A stretch of DNA of 64,000 bases from Stutzerimonas stutzeri. GTDB taxonomy: Bacteria > Pseudomonadota > Gammaproteobacteria > Pseudomonadales > Pseudomonadaceae. Below the pieces are notes generated by a model. That model searched no databases and had not been told where the DNA came from. It saw nothing but the letters and a program-made list of their open reading frames with translations. This document shows positions 56,887 through 64,000 of this stretch, one piece after another. Position 1 is the stretch's first letter, and the number at the start of each line of letters is the position of its first letter. A program made the translations under genes and the position numbers. The DNA is taken from assembly GCF_000952685.1 (NCBI RefSeq), contig NZ_JYHV01000013.1:62001-126000 (forward strand), in the 5' to 3' direction.

Positions 56887-56913
56887 GGCTGGTGATGCAA
56901 TCCATCACCAGCC
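56887..56913 (+). terminator. Strong hairpin between rnhB and dnaE
   Basis: GGCTGGTGATG (56887-56897) and CATCACCAGCC (56903-56913) form a perfect 11-bp stem with a 5-base loop. It starts 8 bases after the rnhB stop and ends 66 bases before the dnaE ATG. There is no run of T, only scattered ones, so it may attenuate rather than end transcription of the lpx operon. Confidence 0.5.
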
Positions 56914-56979
56914 GCCTTAATCTTCCTGGCTTTCCGGTACAATTCCCGGCTTGTCGTTTCGCCAGTCCAAGGTCCACTC

Positions 56980-60501
<3,522 letters not shown>

Positions 60502-60560
60502 CGGGACGTAGCGGATTTGCGCGCCGATACTGGCGTGCGGTCCGAGTGACGCCCGACCGG

Positions 60561-60577
60561 CCCGATCGTTGATCGGG
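60561..60577 (+). terminator. Hairpin between dnaE and accA
   Basis: CCCGATC (60561-60567) and GATCGGG (60571-60577) form a perfect 7-bp stem with loop GTT, 60 bases after the dnaE stop. A TTTTTT run occurs only 16 bases later, so termination is doubtful. It lies 113 bases before the accA ATG. Confidence 0.35.
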
Positions 60578-60689
60578 TCATGATTGCGAACATTTTTTGT
60601 TCGACCTGAATGCGTCCGTCCCGTAAGGTAGGGCGCAAAAAACGGAACAGCCTCCCGGCCGCCTGGCCGTCGACGCATGACGGATGCCT

Positions 60690-61640
60690 ATGAACCCGAA
60701 TTTTCTCGATTTCGAACAGCCGATCGCCGACCTGCAAGCCAAGATCGAAGAATTGCGCCTGGTTGGTAACGACAACTCGCTAAACATCGGCGATGAGATT
60801 GCCCGCCTGCAGGATAAGAGCGAGTCGCTCACCGAGAGCATTTTCGGCAATCTCACCAGCTGGCAGATCGCCCGTCTGGCTCGCCACCCGCAGCGTCCCT
60901 ATACGCTCGATTACATCAGCCACCTCTTTACCGAATTCGAAGAGCTGCATGGCGATCGCCATTTCTCCGATGACGCCGCGATCGTCGGCGGAACGGCTCG
61001 CCTGAACGGTGAACCGGTCATGGTTATCGGCCATCAGAAAGGTCGTGAGGTCCGCGAAAAGGTTCGTCGCAACTTCGGCATGCCGCGCCCGGAGGGCTAC
61101 CGCAAGGCATGCCGGCTGATGGAAATGGCCGAGCGCTTCAAGATGCCGATTCTGACCTTCATCGACACGCCGGGCGCCTATCCGGGTATCGATGCCGAAG
61201 AGCGCAACCAGAGCGAGGCGATTGCCTGGAATCTTCGGGTCATGGCGCGCCTGAAGACGCCGATCATCGCAACCGTGATCGGTGAGGGCGGTTCGGGCGG
61301 GGCGCTGGCCATCGGCGTCTGCGACCAGCTGAACATGCTGCAATATTCCACGTACGCGGTGATCTCCCCCGAAGGCTGTGCCTCGATTCTCTGGCGTACC
61401 GCGGACAAGGCGCCGGAAGCGGCCGAAGCCATGGGTGTCACCGCAGAACGCCTGAAGGATCTGGGTATCGTCGACAAGGTGATTTCCGAGCCCCTGGGTG
61501 GCGCCCATCGCAATCCTGCGTCGACCGCTGCATCCCTGCGTGAAGAACTGACTGCTCAGCTCGATATGCTCAAGGGGCTCGACACTGAAGCCTTGCTCAC
61601 GCGGCGCTACGAGCGTCTGATGAGCTACGGCATCGCCTGA
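60690..61640 (+). CDS. accA: Acetyl-CoA carboxylase carboxyltransferase subunit alpha
   Basis: This 316-residue subunit works with AccD to move CO2 from carboxybiotin to acetyl-CoA, making malonyl-CoA. Marks are [80 protein letters not shown] and [13 protein letters not shown]. The start at 60690 gives [16 protein letters not shown] with ACGGA upstream; an ATG two codons earlier (60684) is less likely. A strong terminator follows. Confidence 0.96.
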   Translation: MNPNFLDFEQPIADLQAKIEELRLVGNDNSLNIGDEIARLQDKSESLTESIFGNLTSWQIARLARHPQRPYTLDYISHLFTEFEELHGDRHFSDDAAIVGGTARLNGEPVMVIGHQKGREVREKVRRNFGMPRPEGYRKACRLMEMAERFKMPILTFIDTPGAYPGIDAEERNQSEAIAWNLRVMARLKTPIIATVIGEGGSGGALAIGVCDQLNMLQYSTYAVISPEGCASILWRTADKAPEAAEAMGVTAERLKDLGIVDKVISEPLGGAHRNPASTAASLREELTAQLDMLKGLDTEALLTRRYERLMSYGIA

Positions 61641-61665
61641 TAGTTGCGGTTATCGGGACATACAG

Positions 61666-61691
61666 AAACGGCGGACTATCCGCCGTTTTTT
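61666..61691 (+). terminator. Rho-independent terminator after accA
   Basis: AAACGGCGG (61666-61674) pairs with CCGCCGTTT (61680-61688) over loop ACTAT, followed by TTT. It lies 25 bases after the accA stop. Confidence 0.93.
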
Positions 61692-61818
61692 GTGCCTGCC
61701 GAAAGACCTCTGGCGCAAGCCCTCCTAAGGCGTGCGGTAAGCGAGCGGCTAGTGCCAGGCCTTTCCGGTTTATGCTGTGTTTCCGTATCGGTATTCATGT
61801 TTGCAGAGCTGCTACCCC

Positions 61819-63138
61819 ATGTCCCTCGAGTCACGCCTGCTTGATGCCTTGCAACCCTGGCGTACCGCGCCGCATTGGCGCGTGGCGTTTTCCGGGGGGC
61901 TCGATTCGACCGTGCTGCTGCATCTGTTGGCGCGTTTGTCGACTCGCGAGCAGCTGCCACCGATAAGCGCGATTCATGTTCACCACGGCCTGCAGCCCGC
62001 GGCCGAGGAATGGCCGACGCATTGTCAGTCGGTCTGTGAGCGGCTGGGGGTGACGCTACGCGTCGCGCATGTGCAAGTTGCGTCTGGACCGAGTCTCGAG
62101 CGTGCCGCCAGGGAGGCACGCTATGAAGTCTTTAGTGAGCATCTGAAACCTGCTGAGGTGTTGCTCACCGCGCAACATCGGGACGACCAAGCTGAAACCA
62201 TGCTCTTTCGCCTGCTGCGCGGTGCCGGTGTACGCGGCTTGGCCGGTATGCCTGCGGTTCGAGCGCTGGGTGAAGGTTGGCTGGTGCGGCCGTTGCTGGA
62301 TGTTGGACGCAACGAGCTTGAGGTCTATGCACGTGAGCACGGGCTGGTTTGGGTCGAAGATCCAAGCAATCAGTGCTTCGACCATTCGCGCAACTTTCTC
62401 CGTCATCGGGTCATGCCGGTGCTACAGCAGCGCTGGCCGAGCGCTGCAACCAGCATGGTGCGGGCTGCTAAGCATCTGGGTGAAGCGCAGCATCTGTTGA
62501 ACGACCTGGCCGAAATCGATTTGCGACAAGCCCAGGTGGGGGGACGCTATCCATGGCTAGGGGTGCCGAGCCTGTGCCTCTCTTCACTCAGGACGTTAAG
62601 TCCCGCACGTCAGCGTAATGCCCTGCGGCATTGGTTGGTAAATTGGACGACTCTCCCCGACACTGATCATTGGGCTGGCTGGGATGCGCTGCGTGACGCC
62701 GCCTCGGATGCCGCGCCGATCTGGCCGCTGGCTGACGGCGAGCTGCATCGGGGCGACGGGCGTATTTGGTGGCTTTCCGGGCCTTGGCTGGTTACACCGT
62801 CAGCGTCGGTCGACTGGCTGCGGCCTGATTGTCGCCTGCAGTTGCCGGGCAATGGCAGCGTGCGCTTGAAAAAGCATGGTACCGAGGGTTCGCTGCAGGT
62901 GCGTTACCGCCGCGGCGGCGAGTCGTTGAACTTGCCCGGGCGCGGTCACCGTGATCTCAAACGCTTGTTGAACGAGGCAGGACTGCCAAGCTTTGCGCGC
63001 GCGCGCCTGCCATTGCTCTATTGCGGCGACGAGCTAGTCGCCGTGGCGAATCTGCCGCAGTTCGATGTCCAAGCGCTATCGTTGTCCTGGACGCCGCCGG
63101 CCGACGCCAGGTTTGAGCTGATGGGGTCTTTCGAGTAG
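61819..63138 (+). CDS. tilS: tRNA(Ile)-lysidine synthetase
   Basis: This 439-residue N-type ATP pyrophosphatase attaches lysine to C34 of the tRNA-Ile that reads AUA. It has the PP-loop FSGGLDSTVLLHLLARL, HVHHGLQPAAEEW, TAQHRDDQAETMLFRLLRGA and a long C-terminal domain with SLNLPGRGHRDLKRLLNEAG. The start at 61819 retains the usual short N-terminus; in-frame upstream Met at 61777 is less likely. It lies between accA and pyrG as is usual in pseudomonads. Confidence 0.94.
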   Translation: MSLESRLLDALQPWRTAPHWRVAFSGGLDSTVLLHLLARLSTREQLPPISAIHVHHGLQPAAEEWPTHCQSVCERLGVTLRVAHVQVASGPSLERAAREARYEVFSEHLKPAEVLLTAQHRDDQAETMLFRLLRGAGVRGLAGMPAVRALGEGWLVRPLLDVGRNELEVYAREHGLVWVEDPSNQCFDHSRNFLRHRVMPVLQQRWPSAATSMVRAAKHLGEAQHLLNDLAEIDLRQAQVGGRYPWLGVPSLCLSSLRTLSPARQRNALRHWLVNWTTLPDTDHWAGWDALRDAASDAAPIWPLADGELHRGDGRIWWLSGPWLVTPSASVDWLRPDCRLQLPGNGSVRLKKHGTEGSLQVRYRRGGESLNLPGRGHRDLKRLLNEAGLPSFARARLPLLYCGDELVAVANLPQFDVQALSLSWTPPADARFELMGSFE

Positions 63139-63258
63139 ACTACGCTCCCGTCCCAATACAGCTTCTGCGGCTTTCTTCGAAAACCGTGGCAGTTGCGCTA
63201 TTGCCGCCTTCAGGCGTAATGGCACCTTCGCTTTTCCCCGGCGGCGCTGACCGCTTAA

Positions 63259-64000
<742 letters not shown>

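Overview
The window is a gene-dense stretch of a gammaproteobacterial chromosome, almost certainly Pseudomonas in the broad sense. The Stutzerimonas (P. stutzeri) group is a reasonable guess, but the sequence alone does not prove a species. The evidence is gene order: fdxA-mutS-(ion channel)-pncC-recA-recX, the divergent finR/fpr pair, a six-gene Mrp-type antiporter operon, and the long run glnD-map-rpsB-tsf-pyrH-frr-uppS-cdsA-dxr-rseP-bamA-skp-lpxD-fabZ-lpxA-lpxB-rnhB-dnaE-accA-tilS-pyrG. It is mostly housekeeping DNA. I see no phage, transposase, integrase, CRISPR array, toxin-antitoxin pair or recognisable defence system.

Layout. Positions 1-7600 are the most accessory-looking part: the tail of an alanine-rich protein, a tRNA-Thr(CGU) with its own promoter, a pyruvyltransferase/flippase pair on the minus strand, a YihY membrane protein, a coupled three-gene envelope-glycan operon (GT4 glycosyltransferase, DUF2334 deacetylase-like protein, UPF0104 membrane protein) and a CsbD stress protein. 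Positions 7600-14700 carry DNA repair and SOS functions: fdxA, mutS, a broken ion-channel gene, pncC, recA with a clear LexA box, recX and a LOG-family protein. Positions 14900-23900 carry an MBL/beta-CASP nuclease-like protein, a divergent phosphoketolase-family enzyme, a PA3611-type secreted protein, a DTW-domain tRNA modification enzyme, an EamA transporter, the ErdR-like regulator and finR/fpr.

Positions 23900-38300 hold YchJ, a DUF6231 protein, two OmpA-type lipoproteins, a CopD-like membrane protein, SOS-controlled dinG, a serine hydrolase, pdxH, a glycine-zipper lipoprotein and the Mrp cation/proton antiporter operon with subunits A and B fused. From 38300 to the end come PII uridylylation (glnD), N-terminal methionine removal (map), translation (rpsB, tsf, frr), UMP and CTP synthesis (pyrH, pyrG), isoprenoid and phospholipid precursors (dxr, uppS, cdsA), outer-membrane assembly (rseP, bamA, skp), lipid A (lpxD, lpxA, lpxB, with fabZ), replication (rnhB, dnaE), fatty acid synthesis (accA) and tRNA-Ile lysidinylation (tilS). 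Many of these genes overlap by 1-16 bases, which implies translational coupling.

The points most worth a second look are the GT4-deacetylase-UPF0104 operon, the multiply frameshifted potassium-channel-like gene beside mutS, the phosphoketolase-like enzyme that lacks a histidine usually conserved in that family, and an inverted repeat in the finR/fpr control region. I found no strong evidence for a wholly new system.
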